NCBI RefSeq assembly: GCF_030317105.1
Contig: NZ_JASZYG010000002.1
Span: 744,001-808,000, forward strand
DNA: 64,000 nt
DNA from: Variovorax brevis
GTDB taxonomy: Bacteria; Pseudomonadota; Gammaproteobacteria; Burkholderiales; Burkholderiaceae_C
Reading direction: 5' to 3'
The notes under the pieces: model-generated
Database searches by the model: none
What the model was told of the DNA's origin: nothing
What the model saw: only the letters and a program-made list of their open reading frames with translations
Shown: one piece after another, positions 9,073-19,415 of the stretch
Numbering within the stretch: position 1 is the stretch's first letter
Layout: each line of letters starts with the position of its first letter
Position numbers and translations under genes: made by a program

Positions 9073-9161
9073 ACAGATAGGGTAAACTTGGCACCTTGAA
9101 CTCTCCGCACCCTGCGCGGACACTCCCTTGACATTCGCAAGACACTTGCAAAGCGGCGCTT

Positions 9162-11318
9162 ATGAGCAAAACCGAACCCAACTTCAAAACTGCGACCCTC
9201 GACGCCTGGAACAAGGCCGCCGCCAAATCCGCCCCCGGTGGCGACGTGAACGCCCTGAACTGGATGACGCCGGACGGCATCGCCGTCAAGCCGCTGTACA
9301 CCGCGGCCGACCTCGAAGGCCTGAAATACACCGACACGCTGCCGGGCTTCGAGCCCTTCCTGCGCGGCCCGCAGGCGACCATGTACGCCGTGCGCCCCTG
9401 GACCATCCGCCAGTACGCCGGCTTCTCGACCGCCGAGGAATCCAACGCCTTCTATCGCAAGGCGCTGGCCGCCGGCGGACAGGGCGTGAGCGTCGCCTTC
9501 GACCTGGCCACCCACCGCGGCTACGACAGCGACCATCCGCGCGTGACGGGCGACGTCGGCAAGGCCGGGGTGGCCATCGACTCGGTCGAGGACATGAAGA
9601 TCCTGTTCGACCAGATCCCGCTGGACAAGGTCTCTGTGTCGATGACCATGAACGGCGCCGTGCTGCCGGTGCTGGCGGGCTACGTGGTCGCAGCCGAAGA
9701 GCAAGGCGTTGCGCAGGACCAGTTGAGCGGAACCATCCAGAACGACATCCTCAAGGAGTTCATGGTCCGCAACACCTACATCTTCCCGCCGGCGCCGAGC
9801 ATGCGGATCATCGGCGACATCATCGAGTACACGGCGCAGAACATGCCGAAGTTCAACTCGATCTCGATCAGCGGCTACCACATGCAGGAAGCCGGCGCGA
9901 ACCAGGCGCTGGAACTCGCCTTCACGCTGGCCGACGGCAAGGAATACGTGAAGACGGCGCTGGCCAAGGGCCTGGACGTGGACGGGTTCGCCGGGCGCCT
10001 GAGCTTCTTCTGGGCCATCGGCATGAACTTCTATCTGGAAGTCGCCAAGATGCGCGCCGCGCGCCTCCTGTGGTGCCGGATCATGAAGGAGTTCGAGCCG
10101 AAGAACGCCAAGAGCCTGATGCTGCGCACGCACTGCCAGACCTCCGGCTGGTCGCTCACGGAACAAGACCCGTACAACAACGTCGTGCGCACCACCATCG
10201 AGGCGATGGCCGCGGTGTTCGGCGGGACGCAAAGCCTGCACACCAACGCGCTCGACGAAGCCATCGCGCTGCCCACCGAATTCAGCGCCCGCATCGCACG
10301 CAACACGCAGCTCATCATCCAGGAAGAGACCCACATCACGAGCGTGATCGACCCCTGGGCCGGCAGCTACATGATGGAGAAGCTCACGCAGGACATGGCG
10401 GACAAGGCGTGGGAAATCATCGAGGAAGTCGAGGCGATGGGCGGCATGACCAAGGCCGTGGACAGCGGCTGGGCCAAGCTCAAGATCGAAGCCGCCGCGG
10501 CCGACAAGCAGGCCCGCATCGACTCGGGCAAGGACGTGATCGTCGGCGTCAACAAGTACAAGCTCAAGAACGAAGACACGCACGACATCCTGCAAATCGA
10601 CAACGTCAAGGTGCGCGACGGGCAGATTGCCAAGCTCAAGGCGATTCGCGAAAAGCGTGACACGGCTGCCGTGCAGGCCGCCCTGGACGCGCTGACGGCC
10701 GCGGCCGACAGCGGCAAGGGCAACCTGCTCGAACTGAGCATCCAGGCGGTGCGCCTGCGCGCCACGGTCGGCGAGATCAGCGATGCACTGGAAAAGGTCT
10801 ACGGCCGCCACCGCGCCGACACGCAGAAGGTCACTGGCGTCTACGCCGCGGCCTACGACTCGGCCGAAGGCTGGGAGACGCTGCAGCACGAAATCGCCGC
10901 CTTCGCCGAAGAGCAGGGCCGCCGTCCGCGCGTGATGATTTCCAAGCTCGGGCAGGACGGCCATGACCGCGGCGCGAAGGTGGTCGCAACCGCATTCGCG
11001 GACCTCGGATTCGATGTGGACATGGGCCCGCTGTTCCAGACGCCGGAAGAGTGCGCGCGCCAAGCCATCGAGAACGACGTGCACGCCGTGGGCGTCTCCA
11101 CACTGGCCGCCGGCCACAAGACGTTGGTGCCCGCAATCATCGAAGAGCTCAAAAAGCAGGGCGCCGACGACATCATCGTCTTCGTCGGCGGCGTGATTCC
11201 GCGGCAGGACTACGACTTCCTGTACGAAGCGGGCGTCAAGGGCATTTATGGCCCCGGCACGCCGATTCCGGCCAGCGCGAAAGACGTGCTGGAGCAGATT
11301 CGCGCAGCGGTAGCCTGA
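9162..11318 (+). CDS. scpA: Methylmalonyl-CoA mutase (single-chain, B12-dependent)
   Basis: A 718-residue adenosylcobalamin enzyme interconverting (R)-methylmalonyl-CoA and succinyl-CoA. The catalytic barrel covers about residues 30-560 ([40 protein letters not shown] segment near 110-128). The C-terminal cobalamin domain, about 590-718, carries DxHxxG as DGHDRG with the axial His at residue 601. Active and B12 domains are on one chain, so no small subunit is required. It is first in a run with meaB, pccB, pccA and a VOC gene, giving the full route from propionyl-CoA to the TCA cycle. scpA and mcmA are both used as names. Confidence 0.95.
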   Translation: MSKTEPNFKTATLDAWNKAAAKSAPGGDVNALNWMTPDGIAVKPLYTAADLEGLKYTDTLPGFEPFLRGPQATMYAVRPWTIRQYAGFSTAEESNAFYRKALAAGGQGVSVAFDLATHRGYDSDHPRVTGDVGKAGVAIDSVEDMKILFDQIPLDKVSVSMTMNGAVLPVLAGYVVAAEEQGVAQDQLSGTIQNDILKEFMVRNTYIFPPAPSMRIIGDIIEYTAQNMPKFNSISISGYHMQEAGANQALELAFTLADGKEYVKTALAKGLDVDGFAGRLSFFWAIGMNFYLEVAKMRAARLLWCRIMKEFEPKNAKSLMLRTHCQTSGWSLTEQDPYNNVVRTTIEAMAAVFGGTQSLHTNALDEAIALPTEFSARIARNTQLIIQEETHITSVIDPWAGSYMMEKLTQDMADKAWEIIEEVEAMGGMTKAVDSGWAKLKIEAAAADKQARIDSGKDVIVGVNKYKLKNEDTHDILQIDNVKVRDGQIAKLKAIREKRDTAAVQAALDALTAAADSGKGNLLELSIQAVRLRATVGEISDALEKVYGRHRADTQKVTGVYAAAYDSAEGWETLQHEIAAFAEEQGRRPRVMISKLGQDGHDRGAKVVATAFADLGFDVDMGPLFQTPEECARQAIENDVHAVGVSTLAAGHKTLVPAIIEELKKQGADDIIVFVGGVIPRQDYDFLYEAGVKGIYGPGTPIPASAKDVLEQIRAAVA

Positions 11319-11319
11319 C

Positions 11320-12357
11320 GTGGTGCGAACCCCGGTCACGGTCGAATCGGTCGTCTCCGAATCGGGCTTGCCCCAGCGCCGTGCCATCGCCAAGGCGATC
11401 ACCTTGCTGGAGTCGACGCGGGCCGATCACCGCGTGCTGGCCGACGAGTTGCTCACCGCCCTGCTGCCTTCGACGGGGCGGTCGTTTCGCCTCGGCATCT
11501 CGGGTGTTCCCGGCGTCGGCAAGTCGACGTTCATCGAGGCATTGGGCTTGTTCCTCATCGACAAGGGCCATCGCGTCGCAGTCCTCACCATCGACCCGTC
11601 GTCGACGGTGTCCGGCGGCTCGATCCTCGGCGACAAGACGCGCATGGAGCGGCTCTCGATGCACGAGCGCGCCTACATCCGCCCCAGCCCTTCGTCCGGT
11701 ACGTTGGGCGGCGTGGCCGAGAAAACGCGCGAAGCCATGCTGGTGTGCGAGGCCGCGGGCTACGACATCGTCATCGTCGAAACGGTGGGCGTTGGCCAGT
11801 CGGAAACGGCGGTTTCAGGCATGACGGACATGTTCGTGCTGCTGCAGTTGCCCAATGCCGGCGACGACTTGCAGGCCATAAAGAAAGGCGTGATGGAACT
11901 GGCCGATCTGGTGGTCATCAACAAGGCCGACATCGACAAGGATGCCGCGACACGCGCGCAGGCGCAGATCACGTCGGCGCTGCGCCTTTTCGGGCACCAC
12001 GGCAATCCCGAGCACGCGGCCGCCATGCACGATGCCAGCGGCGCCGAACTCGAACTCTGGATGCCAAAGGTGCTGCAGATGAGCGCCCTGGCCGGAACGG
12101 GCCTGGACGCGTTCTGGGCAGCCGTCACGCAATTCCGGACATTGCAGACCCGCAATGGCCGCCTGGCCAGACGCCGTGAAAAACAGGCCCTGTCGTGGAT
12201 GTGGGAGCGCATCGACGCAGGACTCAAACAGGCCTTCAGGCAACACCCGCAAGTGCGTATGCTCTTGCCGCAATTGTCCCGGCAGGTGGCGGACGGCGAA
12301 CTGCCGGCCTCGACCGCCGCGCGCAACCTGCTGGCAGCCTCGGCAAGCGCGGCCTGA
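11320..12357 (+). CDS. meaB: Methylmalonyl-CoA mutase-associated GTPase MeaB
   Basis: A 345-residue G3E-type GTPase that protects and reloads the mutase with adenosylcobalamin. Walker A is visible as GVPGVGKST (about residues 62-70), with the switch segment [20 protein letters not shown], the ETVGVGQSE Walker-B region, and the guanine motif NKAD (about 205). GTG 11320 begins one base after the mutase stop. The older name ArgK (arginine/ornithine transport) for this family is a misnomer. Co-transcription with the mutase is the usual arrangement. Confidence 0.93.
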   Translation: MVRTPVTVESVVSESGLPQRRAIAKAITLLESTRADHRVLADELLTALLPSTGRSFRLGISGVPGVGKSTFIEALGLFLIDKGHRVAVLTIDPSSTVSGGSILGDKTRMERLSMHERAYIRPSPSSGTLGGVAEKTREAMLVCEAAGYDIVIVETVGVGQSETAVSGMTDMFVLLQLPNAGDDLQAIKKGVMELADLVVINKADIDKDAATRAQAQITSALRLFGHHGNPEHAAAMHDASGAELELWMPKVLQMSALAGTGLDAFWAAVTQFRTLQTRNGRLARRREKQALSWMWERIDAGLKQAFRQHPQVRMLLPQLSRQVADGELPASTAARNLLAASASAA

Positions 12358-12407
12358 CGTGCCCCCCCAACAACACTCATAACCATTCCTCTTCCGGACT
12401 CAACACC

Positions 12408-13940
12408 ATGCAAGAACTGATTGAAGAACTTGAAAAGCGGCGCGCACAGGCACGCCTTGGCGGCGGACAACAACGCATCGACTCACAACACAAGAAGGGC
12501 AAGCTCACGGCCCGCGAGCGCATCGAGCTGCTGCTGGACGACAACACTTTCGAAGAGTGGGACATGTTCGTCGAGCATCGCTGCGTCGACTTCGGCATGG
12601 ACGAGCAGAAGATCCCCGGCGACGGCGTGGTCACGGGCTACGGCATGATCAACGGCCGCCTCGTTTTCATCTACAGCCAGGACTTCACCGTGTTCGGCGG
12701 CGCACTCAGCGAAGCGCACGCCGAGAAGATCTGCAAGGTCATGGACCAGGCCATGAAGGTGGGCGCACCGGTCATCGGCCTGAACGATTCGGGCGGCGCG
12801 CGCATCCAGGAAGGCGTGGCATCGCTCGGTGGCTATGCCGATGTGTTCCAGCGCAACGTGATGGCTTCCGGCGTGGTACCGCAGATCAGCATGATCATGG
12901 GCCCGTGCGCCGGTGGCGCGGTGTATTCGCCGGCCATGACCGACTTCATCTTCATGGTCAAGGACAGCTCCTACATGTTCGTGACCGGCCCCGAGGTGGT
13001 GAAGACCGTCACGCACGAAGAGGTGACGGCCGAAGAGCTCGGCGGCGCCTCCACGCACACGACCAAGAGCGGCGTGGCCGACATGGCCTTCGAGAACGAC
13101 GTCGAAGCCTTGATGATGCTGCGGCGCCTGTACAACTACCTGCCGCTCAACAACCGCGAGAAGCCGCCCGTGCGCCCCAGTGGCGATGCGGCCGATCGCG
13201 CCGATCATTCGCTGGACACGCTCGTTCCCGAAAACCCGAACAAGCCCTACGACATGAAGGAGCTGATCGTGAAGGTGGTCGACGACGGCGACTTCTTCGA
13301 ACTGCAGCCCGATTACGCCAAGAACATCGTGATCGGCTTCGGCCGCATGGAAGGCCAGACGGTCGGCATCGTGGCCAACCAGCCGCTGGTGCTGGCCGGG
13401 TGCCTGGACATCAAGAGCAGCATCAAGGCGGCGCGCTTCGTGCGCTTTTGCGATGCCTTCAACATTCCGGTCGTGACCTTCGTCGACGTGCCCGGTTTCA
13501 TGCCCGGCACCAGCCAGGAATACGGCGGCATCATCAAGCACGGTGCCAAGCTGCTCTATGCGTACGCCGAGTGCACGGTGCCCAAGATCACCGTCATCAC
13601 GCGCAAGGCCTACGGCGGCGCCTACGACGTGATGGCGTCCAAGCATCTGCGCGGCGACGTCAACCTCGCCTGGCCGCGCGCCGAGATCGCGGTGATGGGT
13701 GCCAAGGGCGCGGTGGAAATCATCTTCCGCGAAGACAAGAACGACGCTGAAAAGCTCGCCGCACGTGAAGCCGAATACAAGACCCGCTTTGCCAACCCCT
13801 TCGTGGCCGGCGCGCGTGGCTACATCGACGACGTGATCCTGCCGCACGAAACGCGCAAGCGCATCTGCCGCTCGCTCGTGATGCTGCGCGACAAGAAGCT
13901 CGAGAACCCGTGGCGCAAGCACGGAAACATTCCCCTTTGA
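12408..13940 (+). CDS. pccB: Propionyl-CoA carboxylase, carboxyltransferase (beta) subunit
   Basis: A 510-residue carboxyltransferase that moves the carboxyl group from biotin to propionyl-CoA. Family landmarks include [14 protein letters not shown] near residue 28, [19 protein letters not shown] (oxyanion loop, about 125-145), the second loop [20 protein letters not shown], and [17 protein letters not shown]. The open frame extends upstream to 12195, but ATG 12408 starts the family sequence and removes overlap with meaB. It is followed by the duplicated start region of pccA. Acyl-CoA preference (propionyl over acetyl) is inferred from the neighbouring mutase. Confidence 0.93.
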   Translation: MQELIEELEKRRAQARLGGGQQRIDSQHKKGKLTARERIELLLDDNTFEEWDMFVEHRCVDFGMDEQKIPGDGVVTGYGMINGRLVFIYSQDFTVFGGALSEAHAEKICKVMDQAMKVGAPVIGLNDSGGARIQEGVASLGGYADVFQRNVMASGVVPQISMIMGPCAGGAVYSPAMTDFIFMVKDSSYMFVTGPEVVKTVTHEEVTAEELGGASTHTTKSGVADMAFENDVEALMMLRRLYNYLPLNNREKPPVRPSGDAADRADHSLDTLVPENPNKPYDMKELIVKVVDDGDFFELQPDYAKNIVIGFGRMEGQTVGIVANQPLVLAGCLDIKSSIKAARFVRFCDAFNIPVVTFVDVPGFMPGTSQEYGGIIKHGAKLLYAYAECTVPKITVITRKAYGGAYDVMASKHLRGDVNLAWPRAEIAVMGAKGAVEIIFREDKNDAEKLAAREAEYKTRFANPFVAGARGYIDDVILPHETRKRICRSLVMLRDKKLENPWRKHGNIPL

Positions 13941-13955
13941 TTCAGGTAGAAAAGC

Positions 13956-14081
13956 ATGTTCAAGAAGATCCTGATTGCGAACCGCGGTGACCAGCCGCGC
14001 AGCGGCGCAGCGACGAAGTCAAATTGCATGGCACGCGAAGCGTGCGCAGGCGGTTTCTCCGCGGAGACCCAAAATGTTTAA
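13956..14081 (+). CDS. 41-codon upstream frame beginning with a copy of the PccA N-terminus
   Basis: ATG 13956, preceded by a fair ribosome site (CAGGTAG), encodes [11 protein letters not shown], the same 11 residues that begin pccA, then diverges into an unrelated tail and stops at TAA 14079-14081. That stop overlaps the true pccA start (ATG 14074), so termination here could feed reinitiation on pccA. The first copy and the true start differ at four positions, all third-codon and all synonymous. The tail contains two short hairpins (GCACGC-GAA-GCGTGC at 14031-14045; GCGG-TTTCT-CCGC at 14050-14062). It may be a regulatory leader or just a decayed duplication. Confidence 0.4.
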   Translation: MFKKILIANRGDQPRSGAATKSNCMAREACAGGFSAETQNV

Positions 14082-14108
14082 GAAGATCCTTATCGCGAAC
14101 CGCGGGGA
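13956..14108 (+). repeat. Direct repeat of the pccA start (13956-13990 and 14074-14108)
   Basis: Two copies of about 35 bp, 118 bp apart, each reading ATG-TT(C/T)-AAG-AAG-ATC-CT(G/T)-AT(T/C)-GCG-AAC-CGC-GG(T/G). The similarity ends right after codon 11. The source could be pccA itself or another biotin carboxylase gene such as accC, which has the same N-terminus. Confidence 0.8.
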
Positions 14109-16122
14109 AATCGCCTGCCGCGTCATTCAAACGGCCAAGAAGATGGGCATCCTCACGGTGGCCGTCTACTCCGATGCCGACAAGGAATCGCGCCATGTCG
14201 AACTGGCGGATGAAGCCGTTCACATCGGCGCCGCGCCGAGCCGGGAAAGCTACCTGCAAGCCGACCGCATCATTGCCGCTTGCAAGCAGACCGGTGCCGA
14301 AGCCGTGCACCCCGGCTACGGCTTCCTGTCCGAGAACGAAGCCTTCGCCAGGAAGGTCGAGGAAGAGGGCATCATCTTCATCGGCCCGAAGCACTACTCT
14401 ATCGCGGCCATGGGCGACAAGATCGCCTCCAAGAAGCTGGCCAACGAGGCCAAGGTCAACACCATCCCCGGCTGGAATGACGCCATCGAGACTGCCGAGC
14501 GTGCCGTCGACATCGCGAAGGACATCGGCTACCCGGTCATGATCAAGGCGTCGGCCGGCGGCGGCGGCAAGGGCCTTCGCGTGGCGTTCAACGACAAGGA
14601 AGCCTTCGAAGGGTTCACCTCTTGCCGCAACGAGGCACGCAACAGCTTCGGCGATGACCGCGTGTTCATCGAGAAGTTCGTCGAGGAGCCGCGTCACATC
14701 GAGATCCAGGTGCTCGGCGACTCGCACGGCAACGTCATCTACCTGAACGAGCGCGAATGCTCGATCCAGCGACGCCACCAGAAGGTCATCGAAGAAGCTC
14801 CGTCGCCCTTCATCAGCGAGGAGACGCGCCGCGCCATGGGCGAGCAGGCCGTGGCGCTCGCCAAGGCGGTGAAGTACCAGAGCGCAGGCACCGTGGAGTT
14901 CGTGGTCGGCAAGGACCAGAGCTTCTACTTCCTGGAAATGAACACGCGCCTGCAGGTGGAGCACCCCGTCACCGAATGCATCACCGGCCTCGACCTGGTC
15001 GAACTGATGATCCGCGTGGCCGCGGGCGAAAAGCTCCCGCTCGCGCAGCAAGACGTCAAGCGCAATGGCTGGGCCATCGAGTGCCGCATCAACGCGGAAG
15101 ACCCGTTCCGCAACTTCCTGCCTTCCACCGGCCGACTGGTGAAGTTCCAGCCGCCCAAGGCGACGATGTTCGCCTCCGACACCGAGCACCTCAACGGCGT
15201 TCGCGTGGACACCGGCGTGTACGACGGCGGCGAGATCCCGATGTACTACGACTCGATGATCGCCAAGCTCATCGTGCATGGCCGCGATCGCGCGCACGCC
15301 ATCTCGCTGATGCGCGAGGCGCTCAATGGCTTCGTGATCCGTGGCATCAGCAGCAACATCCCGTTCCAGGCGGCGCTGCTGGCACATCCGAAGTTCGTGA
15401 CGGGTGACTTCAACACCGGCTTCATCGCCGAGCACTACGGCAAGGGATTCCACGCCGAAGACGTGCCGCATCGCGACCCGGATTTCCTCGTTGCGCTGGC
15501 GGCGTTCATGCATCGTCGATACCGCGCGCGCGCTTCCGGCATCAGCGGGCAACTGGATGGCCATGGCGTGAAGATCGGCGAGCAGTTCGTGGTCGTCACC
15601 ATCGGCGAGGGCGGCAAGCAGCATCACTCGCCTGTGTCGGTGAGCGACTTCGAGGGCCGGACCGGCTCCAGTGCCGTCGCCGTCAATGGCAAGACCTATC
15701 GGATCAGCAGCCACGCGACCTTGGGTGCCATCAGCGTGCAGGGACTGGTCAACGGGCAGCCTTTCACGGCGCAGGTGGAGCGTGGAGCGGGCAAGAATCC
15801 GCTGGCGCTTCGCGTGTCGCACGACGGCACGCAGATCGAAGCCACCGTGCTGTCGCCGCTGGGCGCCAAGCTGCTCAAGCTGATGCCCTACAAGGCGCCG
15901 CCGGACTTGAGCAAGTTCCTGATGTCGCCCATGCCGGGCCTGCTGGTCGAGGTGTCGGTGAAGCCGGGGCAGCAGGTGCAGGCCGGGGAGAAGCTCGCCG
16001 TCATCGAGGCGATGAAGATGGAGAACGTGCTGTTCGCAACGCAGGACGGCGTGGTCGGCAAGATCTCCGCCGAAAAGGGCGAGTCGCTGGCCGTGGACCA
16101 GATCATCCTGGAGTTCGCATGA
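14074..16122 (+). CDS. pccA: Propionyl-CoA carboxylase, biotin-carrying (alpha) subunit
   Basis: A 682-residue subunit holding biotin carboxylase (about 1-450), a BT-type linker domain and a C-terminal biotinyl domain. It carboxylates biotin using ATP and bicarbonate. Landmarks are [17 protein letters not shown], the ATP-grasp loop [13 protein letters not shown] (about 160), [14 protein letters not shown], and EAMKMEN with the biotinyl Lys at 648. ATG 14074 has its own ribosome site (GGAGA, 14063-14067) and starts the family sequence. The upstream duplicated start and its 41-codon frame overlap this start. The stop overlaps the next gene by ATGA. Confidence 0.95.
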   Translation: MFKKILIANRGEIACRVIQTAKKMGILTVAVYSDADKESRHVELADEAVHIGAAPSRESYLQADRIIAACKQTGAEAVHPGYGFLSENEAFARKVEEEGIIFIGPKHYSIAAMGDKIASKKLANEAKVNTIPGWNDAIETAERAVDIAKDIGYPVMIKASAGGGGKGLRVAFNDKEAFEGFTSCRNEARNSFGDDRVFIEKFVEEPRHIEIQVLGDSHGNVIYLNERECSIQRRHQKVIEEAPSPFISEETRRAMGEQAVALAKAVKYQSAGTVEFVVGKDQSFYFLEMNTRLQVEHPVTECITGLDLVELMIRVAAGEKLPLAQQDVKRNGWAIECRINAEDPFRNFLPSTGRLVKFQPPKATMFASDTEHLNGVRVDTGVYDGGEIPMYYDSMIAKLIVHGRDRAHAISLMREALNGFVIRGISSNIPFQAALLAHPKFVTGDFNTGFIAEHYGKGFHAEDVPHRDPDFLVALAAFMHRRYRARASGISGQLDGHGVKIGEQFVVVTIGEGGKQHHSPVSVSDFEGRTGSSAVAVNGKTYRISSHATLGAISVQGLVNGQPFTAQVERGAGKNPLALRVSHDGTQIEATVLSPLGAKLLKLMPYKAPPDLSKFLMSPMPGLLVEVSVKPGQQVQAGEKLAVIEAMKMENVLFATQDGVVGKISAEKGESLAVDQIILEFA

Positions 16123-16604
16123 ACGACACGGAACGTCCATTCAAGGTGCTGGGCATCCAGCAGATTGCCATCGGCGGCCCCGACAAGCTGCGCCTGCAAA
16201 AGCTCTGGGTCGACATGCTCGGCCTGGAGGTCACGGGCACGTTTCGAAGCGAGCGCGAGAACGTGGACGAGGACATTTGCGCGATCGGCAGCGGGCCCTT
16301 CAAGGTCGAGGTGGATTTGATGCAACCGCTCGACCCCGACAAGAAGCCTGCCGTGCACACGACGCCGCTCAACCACATCGGACTTTGGATCGACAACCTG
16401 CCGGTGGCCGTCGAGTGGCTCACGTCTAGGGGCGTGCGCTTCGCGCCCGGTGGCATTCGCAAAGGCGCGGCGGGCTTCGACATCTGCTTCCTGCATCCCA
16501 AGGCGAACGACGAATTTCCGATCGCTGGCGAGGGCGTGCTGATCGAGATGGTGCAGGCGCCGCCCGAGGTCGTTACCGCGTTTGCGGCGCTGGCTGCGCA
16601 CTAG
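16119..16604 (+). CDS. VOC-fold protein, probable methylmalonyl-CoA epimerase
   Basis: A 161-residue vicinal-oxygen-chelate protein, coupled to pccA by an ATGA overlap. The pathway needs an epimerase to turn (S)- into (R)-methylmalonyl-CoA, and no other candidate lies nearby. Two VOC modules are visible: residues about 11-65 and 85-155, with [10 protein letters not shown] and VLIEMVQAP supplying a His and a Glu typical of the metal site. The first usual ligand, the His of the 'DHIGIAV' motif, is Gln here (GIQQIAIGG). Substrate is therefore inferred from context; a glyoxalase-like role is the alternative. Confidence 0.65.
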   Translation: MNDTERPFKVLGIQQIAIGGPDKLRLQKLWVDMLGLEVTGTFRSERENVDEDICAIGSGPFKVEVDLMQPLDPDKKPAVHTTPLNHIGLWIDNLPVAVEWLTSRGVRFAPGGIRKGAAGFDICFLHPKANDEFPIAGEGVLIEMVQAPPEVVTAFAALAAH

Positions 16605-16622
16605 CACCGCGGGGTCGTCAGT

Positions 16623-17120
16623 TCACGCGTTGGTCACCTTGCGGATCGGCGGCTTCACGTCCGAGCGCTGGGGTGGCAGCATCGGCTGATGCTCGCGCGC
16701 CGGGTTCAGGATGATCGATGTCGCAGTTTCCGTCAGCAGGCAGAACTTGGTCACCACCGCGTCAAGGTGCGCCACGTCGATGACGGCGATTTCCAGCACC
16801 CAGCTGTCGTCGCCGGTCACGTTGTAGGCATTGATGCATTCCGGCGTCTGCTGCACCAGCTTGACGACGCGTGCGTATTCGGCGCGCCCCACGCGGATGA
16901 TGGCGCGAATGCCATAGCCGAGCTTCGAAAGATCGACCGTCGCGCGGTAGCCGCTGATTACGCCCGAAGCTTCGAGTTTGCGCACGCGCTCCGTCACGGC
17001 CGGCTGGCTCAAGTGCACACGACGGCCGAGTTCGGCCATGGTCAGGCGCGCATCCGCCTGAAGCTCGGCCAGGATGCGGGTGTCGTGTGCGTCCAATAGG
17101 GGCGTTAAGGCGGTGTCCAT
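16623..17120 (-). CDS. Lrp/AsnC-family transcriptional regulator
   Basis: A 165-residue Lrp-type regulator. The N-terminal helix-turn-helix (about 10-65) reads LLDAHDTRILAELQADARLT then LSQPAVTERVRKLE. The C-terminal RAM domain (about 75-150) has the ligand-binding pattern CINAYNVTGDDSWVLEIAV. ATG 17120 is favoured over a longer frame because a strong ribosome site (AAGGAG) lies 5 bases upstream. It is divergent from an EamA exporter, the common pairing in which an Lrp regulator senses an amino acid and controls its export. Confidence 0.9.
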   Translation of the reverse strand: MDTALTPLLDAHDTRILAELQADARLTMAELGRRVHLSQPAVTERVRKLEASGVISGYRATVDLSKLGYGIRAIIRVGRAEYARVVKLVQQTPECINAYNVTGDDSWVLEIAVIDVAHLDAVVTKFCLLTETATSIILNPAREHQPMLPPQRSDVKPPIRKVTNA

Positions 17121-17226
17121 GAATCTCCTTTGAATCAACGGCATTCTGGTTCCACAACCGTCAAAGCCGCATGGATCTTGGCGTATCGCCTTCATATCAT
17201 CGAGGTGATCCCGTCGAGACACCTCC

Positions 17227-18138
17227 ATGACTTCGCTCACCACCGCCAACGACCTCCCGCTCCGCGGCGCCCGCCCCGGATTGCCGCCGTTCCTGCTGCT
17301 GTGCCTGGGCGCCACGTGGGTGATCTGGGGTTCGACCTACCTCGCCATCAAGTACGCCTTGCTGAGTTTTGCGCCCTTCCTGCAGATGGGCACGCGCTTC
17401 CTGTTCGCCGGCGTGGTGCTGGCGGCGTGGATGCGCTGGCGCGGCGCGCCCTGGCCGACGCTGGTGCAATGGCGCAACGCGTTCATCGTGGGCGCGCTCA
17501 TGCTGGGCGGGGGCATGGGCGGCACCGCCTACGCCGAAGTGTCGGTGGGTTCCGGCCTGGTCGTGGCCTTCATTGCCGTCGTGCCGCTGATGATCGCCTT
17601 GCTCAACCTGTTCTGGGGCGAAGTGCCGAGCCGGCTCGAGGCCACGGGCATCGCGCTGGGCTTGGTGGGCGTGCTGATCCTCACGCGCGGCAGCGGCTTC
17701 CAGGCTTCGCCAGTGGGCTTGTTCGCCATCGCCGCGGCGTGCATCACGTGGTCCATCGGCAGCGTGCTGAGTCAGCGCAACCTGCCGCTGGCCCAGGGGG
17801 CGATGGGCTTTGCCAGCGAGATGATCTGCGGCGGCATCGTCCTGCTGGGGATGGCGGCGCTCGATGGCGAGACCTTCGCCTGGCCGCCGCAGCCGGTGGC
17901 CGTGCTCGCGTGGGTGTACCTCGTGGTCTTCGGCTCGCTGATCGCCTTCAACGCCTACATGGTCCTGCTCGCCCGCGCGTCGTCTGCTGTCGCTTCGAGC
18001 TACACCTTCGTCAATCCGGTCATCGCAATGCTGCTGGGCGTGTGGATTGCGGGGGAGATTGTCACGCCCTTCGAATGGGGCGCGGTATCGGTCGTGTTGT
18101 CAGGCGTGCTGCTGATGCTCTGGAAACGGCCGCGCTGA
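17227..18138 (+). CDS. EamA-family (DMT) exporter
   Basis: A 303-residue inner-membrane carrier with about ten hydrophobic segments in two EamA repeats (about 20-145 and 160-295). The first repeat contains the family-typical WVIWGSTYLAIKYAL, and the second ends in a basic WKRPR. The relationship is closest to the YedA/RhtA-like branch that exports amino acids or metabolites; the substrate cannot be read from sequence. Divergence from the Lrp regulator suggests amino-acid export. Only 12 nt separate it from the convergent lysE gene. Confidence 0.87.
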   Translation: MTSLTTANDLPLRGARPGLPPFLLLCLGATWVIWGSTYLAIKYALLSFAPFLQMGTRFLFAGVVLAAWMRWRGAPWPTLVQWRNAFIVGALMLGGGMGGTAYAEVSVGSGLVVAFIAVVPLMIALLNLFWGEVPSRLEATGIALGLVGVLILTRGSGFQASPVGLFAIAAACITWSIGSVLSQRNLPLAQGAMGFASEMICGGIVLLGMAALDGETFAWPPQPVAVLAWVYLVVFGSLIAFNAYMVLLARASSAVASSYTFVNPVIAMLLGVWIAGEIVTPFEWGAVSVVLSGVLLMLWKRPR

Positions 18139-18150
18139 AAAGCGCCGGGC

Positions 18151-18783
18151 TCAGGCGCCGGGGCGACGCCAGAAGGCCAGCATCGCCGCCAGCGCCCACA
18201 TCCCCGCCGCACAACCGTGGTTGAGCCGCTGCAGGCTGCGCCGGGACATCCACCGCACCGCCTGCGTGCCCGCGCTGGCATACGCCAGCATCACGCAGGT
18301 GTCGAGCGCCACGAAGATGCCGCCGAGCACGATGTACTGGTGCACCTGCGGCAGCGTCGTATCGATGAACTGTGGCAGGAAGGCCGCAAAGAAGAGCACC
18401 GACTTCGGGTTGGACAAGGCTACCGCCAGGCTGCGCATCAATGCCTTGCCACCTTGGGGAGACTCATCCTGCTGTGCAATGGCAGCCGCCACGTCCGGCG
18501 GCGGGCTGCGCCACATCTTGACGCCGAGCCACACGAGGTACAACACGCCGGCCACGCGCAGGGCATTGAACAGAACCTCCGACGCCGCCATGAGCGATCC
18601 CAGTCCCAGCGCGACCGCGGTGATGACCGTGACGCTGCCCAGGGACGCACCTGCGATGCCCCAGCCCGCGCGCCGCATCCCGCCCGAGATGCCATTGGAC
18701 AGCGCCAGCAGCATGGTGGGCCCGGGCGTGATGGCCAGCAAGATCGAGCTGACGACAAACAGGAACAGGGTGTCGAAGGTCAT
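18151..18783 (-). CDS. LysE-family amino-acid exporter
   Basis: A 210-residue inner-membrane exporter with about six hydrophobic segments. The N-terminus FLFVVSSILLAITPGPTMLL and the central LSNPKSVLFFAAFLPQFID are LysE/RhtB hallmarks. ATG 18783 overlaps the rnfB stop (ATGA). A longer open frame reading through rnfB in another phase is not used. Substrate unknown (homoserine, threonine, lysine and leucine are typical). The window thus has two unrelated metabolite exporters back to back. Confidence 0.9.
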   Translation of the reverse strand: MTFDTLFLFVVSSILLAITPGPTMLLALSNGISGGMRRAGWGIAGASLGSVTVITAVALGLGSLMAASEVLFNALRVAGVLYLVWLGVKMWRSPPPDVAAAIAQQDESPQGGKALMRSLAVALSNPKSVLFFAAFLPQFIDTTLPQVHQYIVLGGIFVALDTCVMLAYASAGTQAVRWMSRRSLQRLNHGCAAGMWALAAMLAFWRRPGA

Positions 18784-19391
18784 GTTTTTTCTCTTTGGGC
18801 GCGTGCACGCGCCAGTGCGGCTTCGATGATGGCGCGCTTGCGATCTTGCGCAAGTGCCGGCGGAGATTCCTGCGTTGCTGGCGCAGGCGCTTCGCCGGGA
18901 ACACGCTGCGACGAATGGATCTTGTAGCGCGCCAGGGCTTCCTGCGCCTGTTGTTCCGACCACGCTTGCCAGCCCGTGCGGCCGGGCGTCACGTCTTCGA
19001 GCGAGATGCAATCGACCGGGCACACCGGAATGCACAGCTCGCAGCCGGTGCAATGCGCCTCGACAACAGTGTGCATCCGCTTGTTGATGCCCAGGATGGC
19101 GTCCGTGGGGCATGCGTCCAGGCACAGCGTGCAGCCGATGCACCACGCTTCGTCGATCACGGCCATGCGGCGTGGGCCTTCGACGCCGAATTCCTCGCCC
19201 AACGCGCGCGGCGCCTGACCGGTGATCGCGGCCAATCGCGCGATGCCTTCGGCGCCGCCCGGCGGGCATTGCTGGATGCCCGCCTCACCGTCGGCAATGG
19301 CCTGCGCATAACCCGCGCAATCGGGGTAACCGCAGCGCGTGCACTGCGTCTGCGGCAGCGCTGCGTGGATGCGCACTGCCAGCGGGGTCAT
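18780..19391 (-). CDS. rsxB: RnfB/RsxB-type iron-sulfur protein, orphan
   Basis: A 203-residue protein with the RnfB cysteine layout: CTRCGYPDC with CPPGG for one cluster (about 17-45), then two ferredoxin-type motifs CIGCTLCLDACP (about 84) and CTGCELCIPVCP (about 114). The hydrophobic N-terminal anchor of full RnfB is short or absent, and the C-terminus is a charged extension rich in Ala, Arg and Gln. No rnfA, C, D, G or E is present. A lone RnfB-like gene is common in Burkholderiales, where its partner is unclear. It is coupled to lysE. Confidence 0.85.
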   Translation of the reverse strand: MTPLAVRIHAALPQTQCTRCGYPDCAGYAQAIADGEAGIQQCPPGGAEGIARLAAITGQAPRALGEEFGVEGPRRMAVIDEAWCIGCTLCLDACPTDAILGINKRMHTVVEAHCTGCELCIPVCPVDCISLEDVTPGRTGWQAWSEQQAQEALARYKIHSSQRVPGEAPAPATQESPPALAQDRKRAIIEAALARARAQREKT

Positions 19392-19415
19392 GGGAACAAA
19401 ACGCGGTGGTGAAAC

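Noticed and set aside
12195..13940. Long pccB starting inside meaB
   Set aside because: The first 71 codons are off-frame meaB; the carboxyltransferase family begins at ATG 12408.
18151..19269. A single 372-codon gene covering lysE and part of rnfB
   Set aside because: The LysE family begins at 18783; upstream in that phase the sequence is an off-frame reading of rnfB.
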